Shown here in pieces: positions 17,687-25,370 of a DNA stretch of 64,000 bases. Origin of the DNA: JANNYA01 sp031422315. GTDB lineage: Bacteria; Pseudomonadota; Gammaproteobacteria; Xanthomonadales; SZUA-5. The position numbers were made by a program, and so were the translations under genes. Under the pieces are notes generated by a model. The model made no database searches and was not told where the DNA came from. It saw only the letters and a program-made list of their open reading frames with translations. Within the stretch, counting starts at the first letter, position 1; every line of letters begins with the position of its first letter. The DNA lies in the NCBI GenBank assembly GCA_031422315.1, contig JANOQN010000054.1, positions 81,656 through 145,655 of the forward strand, written 5' to 3'.

Positions 17687-18070
17687 TTACTTTCTGGGTC
17701 GAGCACATAAACTCATCGGCGGCTCCGGTTCACCGCTTTCGTGGCCGAACGCTTGATATTCGATCAAGCGATTGCAAAGTTCAATAACCCCTTCTTCGAG
17801 GTCGGATGCGACATTGTGAAAGCTGACATCACGTCGGCCAAATTTCCGCATGCCTCGAGTGTGGAACCATTTCAATTAAGGGTCATTTTCTTTAGAGAAG
17901 AGGATTACCGTGTGATGGCGTGGAACGGCGGCGGCAGGTTCAAATATTTGTTTTTTCCATTCCGACGGTTTCCACCAGCGAAACATGAAAGGATCGTAGA
18001 CGGCGCAACCTCCGTGATCGATCAAATTCGCGGCTGCGCGCGATCTAACCTTATTCGTTAGAGACTGCAT
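17687..18070 (-). pseudogene. Hypothetical gene split by an in-frame TAA
   Basis: Two minus-strand reading frames (18070-17876 and 17875-17687) are contiguous and in the same phase, separated only by a TAA at 17876-17878. Read through, they give one protein of about 127 residues with Trp-rich CAVYDPFMFRWWKP, then WFHTRGMRKFGRRDVSFH, then a helical CNRLIEYQAFG end, which looks like genuine protein sequence. The closest impression is a conserved uncharacterised family with the phrase HTRGMRKFGR; no name can be given. A nonsense mutation, or a sequencing error, is the simplest reading. No RBS is obvious at the second frame's TTG. Confidence 0.55.
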
Positions 18071-18158
18071 GATGGGATTCCAAAAACTTGTGAGTTAACG
18101 AACCTTAGCTCCCAGCTAGCTACAACGAATCGAGCCGCTGCGCTAAATTTTCTGATTG

Positions 18159-18302
18159 CTAAACCGCCTCGTTACTCGCTGCCCAATTGCGCAGCATCGG
18201 CAAGTAGCGAGCAACTAGACGCTCACGCGCAAAAACATCGCCGCTGCGCACGTGTTGCAGCAGGGTAGCGGTGGATTCGGAATTGATTTGATCAGCGCGC
18301 AT
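18159..18302 (-). pseudogene. N-terminal remnant of an ECF-type RNA polymerase sigma factor
   Basis: A 47-codon frame starting at ATG 18302. Its residues 11-41 (TATLLQHVRSGD, then ARERLVARYLPMLRNWA) match the start of sigma-70 region 2 in the ECF-like sigma factors that accompany Ser/Thr kinases in Xanthomonadales; a full gene is about 190 codons. The frame then ends at TAG, and no further sigma sequence follows on this strand, so it is a truncated relic. A kinase of the partner type sits at 43733-46351 without a sigma gene. Family match is from memory of the motif. Confidence 0.5.
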
Positions 18303-18448
18303 GTTGGCGCTCAATATAGCCAATGGCTGACTTGGCGACGCACGGAGCGAATGCCAGCCATAGAAATTGCGTTTGGATTTGATTGGAAATTGATATCGAC
18401 ACGCGCACGTTGTTAGACTGCCGCGACCATTTAAGCCGCTAACCCATC

Positions 18449-18970
18449 ATGCAAGCCACTATCCGCCATGCAACGCTTGCAGATGCAAAAATTGCGACTG
18501 AGATATCTAAGCAAAACTTCACTGAGAGCTTCGGCGCGAGCTACCCATCTGCTGATCTAGCGGATTTTCTTGCGCAAAATTACTCGCTAGAGCGTCACCA
18601 AGAATGGTTAGCGAACAGTCAATATGCGCTTTTTTTGTTGGAATTTGAGGGCGCGCTGTTGGGTCATGCGCTGGTTGGACCGTGTGGATTGCCGCACGCC
18701 GATGTAAAAAGCGCCGATGGCGAATTGAAGCGCCTTTACGTATTAAAGCACGCGCAAGGCAGCGGTTTAGGCAGCAAGCTCTTAAAAACTGGGTTGAAAT
18801 GGTTAGAAAAAGACGGCCCTCGCACGCTTTGGTTAGGCGTTTGGTCTGAAAATTTCGGCGGGCAAAAACTCTATCGTCAACACGGCTTTGAACGCGCTGG
18901 GGAATATTATTTCCAGGTGGGTGCGAGCGCTGATTTTGAGTTTATTTTTAGGCGCGCGCATTCAAGCTAG
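18449..18970 (+). CDS. GNAT-family N-acetyltransferase
   Basis: A 173-residue cytosolic acyltransferase. The acetyl-CoA-binding motif A is LYVLKHAQGSGLGSKLL, with the pyrophosphate loop Gln-Gly-Ser-Gly-Leu-Gly, followed by the beta5 strand LWLGVWSEN and the C-terminal YRQHGFERAGEY helix-strand typical of the fold. Substrate unknown; relatives acetylate small amines, antibiotics or protein N-termini. It is preceded by a gene-poor region with two relics and stands just before the LytS-like kinase on the same strand. Confidence 0.85.
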   Translation: MQATIRHATLADAKIATEISKQNFTESFGASYPSADLADFLAQNYSLERHQEWLANSQYALFLLEFEGALLGHALVGPCGLPHADVKSADGELKRLYVLKHAQGSGLGSKLLKTGLKWLEKDGPRTLWLGVWSENFGGQKLYRQHGFERAGEYYFQVGASADFEFIFRRAHSS

Positions 18971-19017
18971 TCCAATAGACTGCAAATCACAAATGAGATC
19001 TGCGGCATACTCGTCGG

Positions 19018-20076
19018 ATGTCTAACCACCTATTCCTATGGCTTGCCGCCGCATTCTGGTCTGTCTTCGGTCTTGTTGCCGGGTTCCAGGTATGGGTGAG
19101 TATGATCACGCATGGCCACTACATTCCATTGCTACTGGGTTTTCACGTCGCGGTATGGTTGGCATGGATTCTACCTACGGCCCTGATTGTATGGCTCGCG
19201 CGCCGATTCCCGGTAACGCCTCCGCAGCCGGTAGCGATGCTCGTACACTTTTTAGCCTCAACCGTGATTGGTTTGCTGCATACCCTTTATTCCTTGAGCC
19301 TGATGCTCTGGCTGCAGCCCTACGATCAAATGACCGCGAAGGCCGCCGAATTGCAGATCGACACGATTTTGCTCGCGCAGATACCGTTGGTTTGGGTCCT
19401 TTACTTGATCGTCCTCGTCGCTGTGCAAGCGCTGGAGTACAGTCAGCGCTATCGAGAACGCGCGATCGAGGCCATGGAACTACAGCGTTCGTTAGCCGAT
19501 GCGCGACTGCACGCACTCGAACTGCAGATCCAGCCGCACTTCTTGTTCAATACGCTCAACGCCATTTCGGGCCTGGTGCGGGTCGACCGCAGAGACGAAG
19601 CAGTGATCATGATTGCCGGTTTGGCGGATCTGTTACGTTATTCCTTGGACCAAGCAGGAAGACAACGCGTGCCGCTGTGTGAGGAAATCGAGATGCTGAA
19701 ACGATATCTGGAAATCCAGCAGACCCGCTTTCCCGACCGTATGAGCTTCGAAATCACCGTGGACGAAAGCCTACAGCAAGCGGCGGTGCCAAGCTTGATC
19801 CTGCAGCCACTTGCGGAAAACGCGGTGCGTCACGGCATCAACAAGACGAGCTCCGTTGGTATAGTTCACATGCTGGCTAAGCGATCTGGCGAACGACTAG
19901 TGCTTCAAATGCGTAGTACCGGCAAATTAACCGACGAGTTAAAAGAGGGAATTGGCTTGAGCAACACGCGCGAACGTCTGCGTGCGCTATACGGGGTAGA
20001 CGCCCACTTTTCGTTGTCCCAATCAGGCAATGACGTCATCGCCCTTCTCGATTTCCCGCTGACTCTGCTCGCTTGA
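19018..20076 (+). CDS. LytS/AlgZ-type sensor histidine kinase
   Basis: A 352-residue inner-membrane kinase with four hydrophobic helices within residues 5-140 and little periplasmic sequence, followed by a coiled linker. The His_kinase domain has the phospho-accepting His174 in LQIQPHFLFNTLNAISG. The ATPase part has PLAENAVRHGI (N box) and GIGLSNTRERL (G box). Such kinases sense membrane or cell-wall state and phosphorylate a LytTR regulator, which here overlaps the kinase stop by four bases (TTGA). The signal is unknown. Confidence 0.92.
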   Translation: MSNHLFLWLAAAFWSVFGLVAGFQVWVSMITHGHYIPLLLGFHVAVWLAWILPTALIVWLARRFPVTPPQPVAMLVHFLASTVIGLLHTLYSLSLMLWLQPYDQMTAKAAELQIDTILLAQIPLVWVLYLIVLVAVQALEYSQRYRERAIEAMELQRSLADARLHALELQIQPHFLFNTLNAISGLVRVDRRDEAVIMIAGLADLLRYSLDQAGRQRVPLCEEIEMLKRYLEIQQTRFPDRMSFEITVDESLQQAAVPSLILQPLAENAVRHGINKTSSVGIVHMLAKRSGERLVLQMRSTGKLTDELKEGIGLSNTRERLRALYGVDAHFSLSQSGNDVIALLDFPLTLLA

Positions 20077-20855
20077 GTCTAGCCGCCGATACCCGCTTGA
20101 AAGTACTAGTAGTCGATGACGAACCATTGGCGCGTGAGAGTGTCAGTGCGCTGTTGGCACGGGATGTCCAGGTGCAAATCGTCGGCGCTTGCACGGGCGT
20201 TGATGCAGCCGCTCTAATCGCTCGCCTGCGCCCTGACATTTTGTTTCTGGACATTCAAATGCCTGAACTTGACGGCTTCGCGCTATTGAGCCAAATTGGC
20301 GCGGACGCAGTCCCAGTTGTCGTGTTTGTGACTGCGTTTGACAACTATGCAGTGCGCGCATTTGCTGTGCACGCACTCGACTACGTACTAAAGCCATTCA
20401 CTAACGCGCGTTTCGCTGCTGCCTTAGCGCGCGCCAAGGCGCAAGCCTATAGCCGTCGGGAAAGCAGCCGAGATCCGCGCATCGCCGACGTTTTGCGAGA
20501 TGTAAACACGCTAAGCCGTCGTTTCCTAATTCCGGCGCGTGATATGAGTATCGTGGTGGAAGCCAGCCAGATCGACTGGATAGGCGCGGAAAACTACTAC
20601 GTTAATCTGCACTGCGGTGGCGTTAGTCACTTGCTGCGCGAAAGCATGGATGAGATGGAGCGCCAGCTAGACCCGCAACAGTTCCTACGCGTACACCGTG
20701 GCACGATCGTCAATCTAGCGCGCGTTCGGGAAGTGCACCCGTTATTTCGCGGCGGTTGTGAACTAAGGCTGGTAGATGGTGCCGCGCTGCGCCTAAGCCG
20801 CGACCGCCGCAGCGAGTTCGAAACACGCTTTGCCCTGCTCGGAACCCGTCGATAA
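20073..20855 (+). CDS. LytTR-family response regulator
   Basis: A 260-residue regulator, probably starting at TTG 20073, which overlaps the kinase stop. The receiver domain has the acidic pair Asp15-Asp16, phospho-acceptor Asp60 (LFLDIQMPELDG), Thr87 and Lys107. The C-terminal LytTR DNA-binding domain covers about residues 150-258 with IDWIGAENYYVNLH and FLRVHRGTIVNLARV. LytTR domains bind direct repeats upstream of target promoters; the trypsin-like protease gene 200 bp downstream is a possible target, but no repeat pair was identified there. Confidence 0.93.
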   Translation: MSLAADTRLKVLVVDDEPLARESVSALLARDVQVQIVGACTGVDAAALIARLRPDILFLDIQMPELDGFALLSQIGADAVPVVVFVTAFDNYAVRAFAVHALDYVLKPFTNARFAAALARAKAQAYSRRESSRDPRIADVLRDVNTLSRRFLIPARDMSIVVEASQIDWIGAENYYVNLHCGGVSHLLRESMDEMERQLDPQQFLRVHRGTIVNLARVREVHPLFRGGCELRLVDGAALRLSRDRRSEFETRFALLGTRR

Positions 20856-21059
20856 GTATCGAACAGAGCGCTTGCCATTGCCGTAGCAATGGCTCAGGCC
20901 CAATCGCAGCGGATTAGCTGCCATTCGCCGCCACAGCTCACCGTTTCGCTGCCAAAGGCTTGGCTGATGTCAAAGAGCGGTGCAAGCTTGCTGCCGAACG
21001 GAAGCGCTGTTTCCTTTCGTAATTTGCCGGCCGTGTTGGCTCCTCTGAAGGAATTGTCG

Positions 21060-21881
21060 ATGTTAAAATTCAAACTATTTTTTCTGTTGGCACTAAGTGC
21101 AGAAGCTGCGGCGGTTGTGATCCGGGATGATGTTAACGACGCCCAGTACCGTGTTGCGGCATCTCAGTTTCCACAGCTAGTCGACTTACCAACAGAAGGT
21201 CATGGCATTTTGATCGCCCCCCAGTGGGTCCTTACCGCAGCGCATGCCGTGGCTTGGCAAGCAAAAGTAGAGGTCGTTGTGCTAAACGGGTCGCCTCGGC
21301 TAGTAAAAGCGGTGATATTCCACGCGGGCTACAAAAAGCTCCCACAAGCTTTGATTGATTCGGCGATGAAATCAGGTGACTCGACGGCGGCCATGGCTTT
21401 TTTAGCTTCGTCAGATGACATCGCTTTGCTGAAACTTGTTTCTCCGGTCACCGATGTGTCGCCAGCGCGCATTTTTCGCGGTACGACAACCGGCAAGCAA
21501 ATCCAGATTCTCGGAAAAGGAGCGACTGGCACGGGCGCAACGGGACACCATCCGCACGGCCCGAATCGCACCGATCTACGCCATGCCTTCAGTCTGGTCA
21601 CTTCCGCGAAAGGTCGCTGGCTGAGCTATAAATTCCGCCGCCCGCCAGGCGCGCTCCCATTGGAGGGCACTGCAGGCAATGGCGATAGTGGAGGGCCGCT
21701 TTTGATCGCTCAAGGCGAAGAATGGCAAGTTGCTGGACTCACTTCTTGGAAGCACGTTGATGGCAACGTGGCCGACTTTCGCCCTGGACAGTATGGAAAC
21801 ATTAACTACGCTGTGCGTCTTGCTTACTATTTTGATTGGATCGAAGCGACCTTGATCAACGATAGCGCAGAACCAGAGTAA
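21060..21881 (+). CDS. Secreted trypsin-like serine protease
   Basis: A 273-residue chymotrypsin-fold (S1) protease. I start it at ATG 21060, which has AAGGA upstream and opens a proper signal peptide; the frame stays open back to 20889, but that extension lacks an export signal. The catalytic triad is visible as His62 (TAAHAV), Asp119/120 (SSDDIALLKL) and Ser210 (GNGDSGGPL). The oxyanion Gly-Asn-Gly-Asp-Ser-Gly-Gly-Pro stretch is canonical. Likely periplasmic or extracellular. It follows the LytTR pair on the same strand after a 204-bp gap containing a GCCATTGC hairpin (20874-20893). Confidence 0.88.
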   Translation: MLKFKLFFLLALSAEAAAVVIRDDVNDAQYRVAASQFPQLVDLPTEGHGILIAPQWVLTAAHAVAWQAKVEVVVLNGSPRLVKAVIFHAGYKKLPQALIDSAMKSGDSTAAMAFLASSDDIALLKLVSPVTDVSPARIFRGTTTGKQIQILGKGATGTGATGHHPHGPNRTDLRHAFSLVTSAKGRWLSYKFRRPPGALPLEGTAGNGDSGGPLLIAQGEEWQVAGLTSWKHVDGNVADFRPGQYGNINYAVRLAYYFDWIEATLINDSAEPE

Positions 21882-21923
21882 GCGTAAGACCCTCCAAAAA
21901 CCTGACTCGTAAGGAAACGCATA

Positions 21924-22487
21924 GTGTCTCGAATCATGATTAAACAAGCCCAGTTCTTTCCACTCGCCGCATTATTGGTTCTCATTTTCAGTGGATTGAT
22001 GGTGCCGGGCTATTCCTCGATATCCCAACACATGAGCGAACTTGGCGGGCTGGACCATCCGGTCGCGCAGGTGATGCGGATCAGCGCAATCATTTGTGGC
22101 GCATCGGTCGTTGCTTTCGGCGTCGGACTTAAGCTGTATCTGCCGAAAGCGTTTTACTTCACACCCTTGGTGGCAATCACCTTTGGAGCTGCCTACTTTG
22201 TCTCTGGGATTTACACCACTGGGCCATTGCATGGGTTGTATGGCTTGACGATGTTCTACGTGCTCGTTCCCGCATTTTTTGCCGCGGAGCTTCCCACGCC
22301 AATGCGAAACCCGCTAATAGTCAAACTGTCATTACTGGCTGCACTGCTTTCGCTCTGCTACATGTGGTTTTTGTTTTCTGGGCTGGAACCCCATGCAATT
22401 CGAGGCATCACGCAGCGTTTTGGCGCTCTGATTATCTTTGGTTGGTATCCTCTCGCAAGCTATTGGATGCTCCGAGCGTATATTTGA
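21924..22487 (+). CDS. DUF998 family membrane protein
   Basis: A 187-residue protein with five to six hydrophobic helices. The first loop HMSELGGLDHPVA is the DUF998 hallmark. The GTG start has AAGGA nine bases upstream; an in-frame ATG follows four codons later. The function of this family is not established. It ends before a hairpin terminator shared with the convergent DUF4394 gene. Confidence 0.8.
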   Translation: MSRIMIKQAQFFPLAALLVLIFSGLMVPGYSSISQHMSELGGLDHPVAQVMRISAIICGASVVAFGVGLKLYLPKAFYFTPLVAITFGAAYFVSGIYTTGPLHGLYGLTMFYVLVPAFFAAELPTPMRNPLIVKLSLLAALLSLCYMWFLFSGLEPHAIRGITQRFGALIIFGWYPLASYWMLRAYI

Positions 22488-22515
22488 CACCCAAAAGCTA
22501 ACCCTCCATGCAAAA

Positions 22516-22537
22516 AAACTCCGGCAAGCCGGAGTTT
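22516..22537. terminator. Bidirectional terminator
   Basis: Perfect 10-bp arms AAACTCCGGC around an AA loop, with A and T runs on the two sides. It lies between the DUF998 gene and the convergent DUF4394 gene. Confidence 0.85.
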
Positions 22538-22558
22538 CTTATTTAAGCGATTGACAAA

Positions 22559-23440
22559 TTAGCTGAAGCGTCGGCTGGCAAATAAACCGCCCATCACTAC
22601 CAAAGCGCCTAGCAACAAAATGCCAATCGTGCTCAAGCTCGGAACTGAGGTGACTAAAACCGGCTGCGGGAAACCAGGCACAAAGCTAATGTCAGTCAGG
22701 GTCAAACCAGTTGCCACAATGCCGACCGCGGTAGCTGCGCCAGTAGTCAAGTTGATGCTATAAATTGCCGGTACGCCACCGACGTTTAACAGCGCGCGCG
22801 GCGTGCCATTACCGGAAATATCAAACCCGACGACGTCCGAGGTATTGACGCCAAGCGGGCCAATGTTAGTGATCACGCCCGTGTTAGGGGATGGCGTGCC
22901 GTCAACACCGCCTTGAATTGCCAGCGTATCACTGCCCGAGTCAATGACAAACATGGTCGTGACTGTTGCGCCCGCTGCGTTGCGATCATAGGCCACGCCA
23001 ACTTTGTCGCCCGCTGGCGTCAAGACGGTATCGGTTGCCGCCAAGCCGCCGGTTAACGGATTAAAACGCAAGTTTTGATCGTTGTTGCTGACGAAACGAA
23101 TACGATCAACGGTGGGATTAAAATCTATGCCGAATGAGGTGCCATCGAGCGCCACTGGTGCGGTCGATAGCGTAGAAGCTATGCCATCGTTTCCAATGGC
23201 ATACACACGACCCTGACTGCCGATACCGAATAGCTGGCCGGTGGCTGGGCGCGTATCAATACCGACCAGCGTTTCTCCAGCTTGCAGGTTAGAAATAGCG
23301 ACGCTAGCGACGATAGTGTTGGGGGATTCGGAATCAAAATAGTACAGGCGCGCATCGGCGCCTAAACCAACCATCGGCGCTGCAAATGCACTTGAAGCGA
23401 ACAGGGCGGACAGCAAAGCGATTGATATTTTCGTTTTCAT
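22559..23440 (-). CDS. DUF4394 secreted protein with IPTL-CTERM-like sorting tail
   Basis: A 293-residue exported protein with a classic signal peptide (ends SSAFA-AP). The body is the DUF4394 beta-rich repeat domain (e.g. GIDTRPATGQLFGIG, FNPTVDRIRFVS). The tail is PSLSTIG, a 19-residue hydrophobic helix, then ASRRFS at the end. This resembles the IPTLxxWG-CTERM signal, thought to be processed by exosortase H; the Trp is replaced by Ile here. It should therefore be anchored to, then released from, the cell surface. A possible operator-like repeat (ACACATGTTGCAAACGTGT, 23488-23506) lies upstream. Confidence 0.82.
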   Translation of the reverse strand: MKTKISIALLSALFASSAFAAPMVGLGADARLYYFDSESPNTIVASVAISNLQAGETLVGIDTRPATGQLFGIGSQGRVYAIGNDGIASTLSTAPVALDGTSFGIDFNPTVDRIRFVSNNDQNLRFNPLTGGLAATDTVLTPAGDKVGVAYDRNAAGATVTTMFVIDSGSDTLAIQGGVDGTPSPNTGVITNIGPLGVNTSDVVGFDISGNGTPRALLNVGGVPAIYSINLTTGAATAVGIVATGLTLTDISFVPGFPQPVLVTSVPSLSTIGILLLGALVVMGGLFASRRFS

Positions 23441-23538
23441 GAGATTGTCGCTAGAAATTGAGGAACTTTATTGTAATCAAAACTTTCACACATGTTGCAA
23501 ACGTGTAACGCTAGGTCTGGTTTGACTTAACAGCTAGA

Positions 23539-24276
23539 TCAAGATTCACGCCAAATCAGCGTCGCCATACGTTTAGCCAACAATCCATCGCGCCGATAAG
23601 AATGAAACCTTGGTTCGGCGACGGTGCAAAAATTACCGCCATAGGTTTGATTTACGCCAAACGCTGCTAGCCTGAGCCGAGCTAGCTGGTAGATATCGGC
23701 TAAAAATCGCTCTGCGTTTACCGACTCTGGGTTTACCGAATCGATGAACGCTGCAGCGGTTTGTTTCGCTTGCTCCGACTTGGCCGCAATGAATCCTGCA
23801 CGCACCTCTGGCCCAACTTCGAACGCAGGCTGTGAAATAGCCGGCCCTAGCCAAGCCATAATTTGTGCAGTCGGCGCGCAAAAGCGCGCAAGCGCCGCTT
23901 CAATCACGCCCGCTTGCAGCCCGCGCCAGCCCGCGTGTATTGCTGCGATCTCAAGGCCATCTTGGGTGCACAGCAAAATCGGCAGGCAATCGGCTGTCAA
24001 TACAACACAAGCCCTTTGCAATCCGCTTATTGATCCAGCCAAATAGGCCGCATCGGCTTCCGGTTGCTCTTTCGAGCCTATAAAATCTTGTAAATCGACG
24101 CACAGGGTGGAATGCGTTTGTCTAAGCCAAACCGGATCTACGCCCAAGTGCTGTCGCAAATCCTCGCGCGCTTGGGAATCACGATAGTCGCTCTGATGCG
24201 CGCAAAACGCCTGAATCCCTCGCGGTGCAGGCCAGTCCGGAACAAACCCGCTCGGTTTAGCGGAAATTTGACTCAT
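23539..24276 (-). CDS. pgeF: Purine nucleoside phosphorylase / laccase-domain protein YfiH
   Basis: About 245 residues from the ATG at 24276; ATGs at 24282, 24291 and 24309 are also open and the context does not decide. The family motifs are RQTHS, TADCLPILL and IHAGWRGLQAGV, whose His-Cys-His ligands bind one zinc. Family members act on adenosine and inosine, and a cell-wall editing role has been proposed in E. coli. The start overlaps the end of rluD by about 20 bases, the usual rluD-yfiH arrangement. Confidence 0.9.
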   Translation of the reverse strand: MSQISAKPSGFVPDWPAPRGIQAFCAHQSDYRDSQAREDLRQHLGVDPVWLRQTHSTLCVDLQDFIGSKEQPEADAAYLAGSISGLQRACVVLTADCLPILLCTQDGLEIAAIHAGWRGLQAGVIEAALARFCAPTAQIMAWLGPAISQPAFEVGPEVRAGFIAAKSEQAKQTAAAFIDSVNPESVNAERFLADIYQLARLRLAAFGVNQTYGGNFCTVAEPRFHSYRRDGLLAKRMATLIWRES

Positions 24277-25246
24277 CTTCATGATCGGCATCGTTTTGCA
24301 TGACATCAATCAAGCTTTGAAAATCATCGGGTCTAGGCGCAATAACGACGATCGTTTTCTCAGTCACCGGATGCGTCAGCGTCAATCTAAATGCGTGCAG
24401 TGCTTGCCGCTTGAAGCCGCTGAGGGCAGCGAGCAATTCCGGCGTGGCACCGGCGGGTTTACGAAATCGCCCGCTGTAAAGCGGGTCGCCCACCACCGAA
24501 AATCCAGAATATTGCATATGTACTCGAATTTGATGCGTGCGCCCGGTATCAAGCTTTAACCGTAGCAACGCATGCGCACGGTAGCGTTCGTGCACACGAA
24601 AATGCGTGCGCGCCTCTTTACCGGTTTCACTGACTGACATTTTGAGGCGATTGTTGTGGCTGCGATCAATCGGCACGTCAACCAAACCGCCTGACACCGG
24701 AATGCCGTGCACAACAGCCTCATATTCGCGGCCCATTTCGCGCTCGGCCAGCGCGTCAACTAGGCTGTGGTGCGCGCTTAGCGTGCGCGCGATCACCAGG
24801 CAGCCGGTGGTGTCTTTATCTAAGCGATGCACAATTCCGGCGCGCGGCAGGGCGCGCAGGCTCGCGTCAAAATGCAGCAAGCCATTGACAAGCGTTTGAT
24901 CCGCATTGCCTGCACCTGGATGCACCACAAGCCCTGCAGGTTTGTTAATCACTAATAGAGATTCATCCTGATAAAGCACCTCAAAATCAACCGCTTGCGC
25001 CTCATCTACGCTGACCGATTCGGCCCGCGCTGATAAAGTGATTTGCTCACCGCCGCGCATGGCGTCACGCGGGCGCGCGGCTTTGCCATCGACGGTCAAC
25101 GAACCGGCCTTGATCCATTCGGAAAGTTTCGAACGCGAATAGCCGGAAAATAGCAGTGCGGCAATTTGATCGAGCCGTTGGCCGGCGAGCGCGTCGGGCA
25201 CCTGCTCGCTCAATTTTATTGTTTGCTGCTGCAGCGCATCGCTCAT
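24257..25246 (-). CDS. rluD: 23S rRNA pseudouridine synthase D
   Basis: A 329-residue enzyme converting uridines in helix 69 of 23S rRNA (1911, 1915, 1917 in E. coli) to pseudouridine. It has an N-terminal S4 RNA-binding domain (residues 22-80) and the RluA catalytic core with Asp143 in HRLDKDTTGCL, followed by RTHQIRVHMQYSG. Its 3' end overlaps pgeF. No bamD homologue is divergent from it in this window, although that is common elsewhere. Confidence 0.95.
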   Translation of the reverse strand: MSDALQQQTIKLSEQVPDALAGQRLDQIAALLFSGYSRSKLSEWIKAGSLTVDGKAARPRDAMRGGEQITLSARAESVSVDEAQAVDFEVLYQDESLLVINKPAGLVVHPGAGNADQTLVNGLLHFDASLRALPRAGIVHRLDKDTTGCLVIARTLSAHHSLVDALAEREMGREYEAVVHGIPVSGGLVDVPIDRSHNNRLKMSVSETGKEARTHFRVHERYRAHALLRLKLDTGRTHQIRVHMQYSGFSVVGDPLYSGRFRKPAGATPELLAALSGFKRQALHAFRLTLTHPVTEKTIVVIAPRPDDFQSLIDVMQNDADHEDESNFR

Positions 25247-25323
25247 GGGTGGGTCAACCGAAATTTAGCCCGCAACTCTAGCGGAATAGCTCTGCATGGC
25301 AGCGAAATGAAAGCCGTTAAAAC

Positions 25324-25349
25324 AAAAACCCCGGCAAGCCGGGGTTTTT
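25324..25349. terminator. Rho-independent terminator
   Basis: 12-bp arms AAAAACCCCGGC with an AA loop, symmetrical. It lies between the start of rluD and the end of the IPTL-CTERM-like gene, and serves the latter (minus strand). Confidence 0.85.
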
Positions 25350-25370
25350 GCTGATGCGTGTATGAGTCAG

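Noticed and set aside
19038..19682. 214-codon plus frame overlapping the histidine kinase
   Set aside because: The kinase frame carries all catalytic motifs; this one is an Arg-rich shadow.
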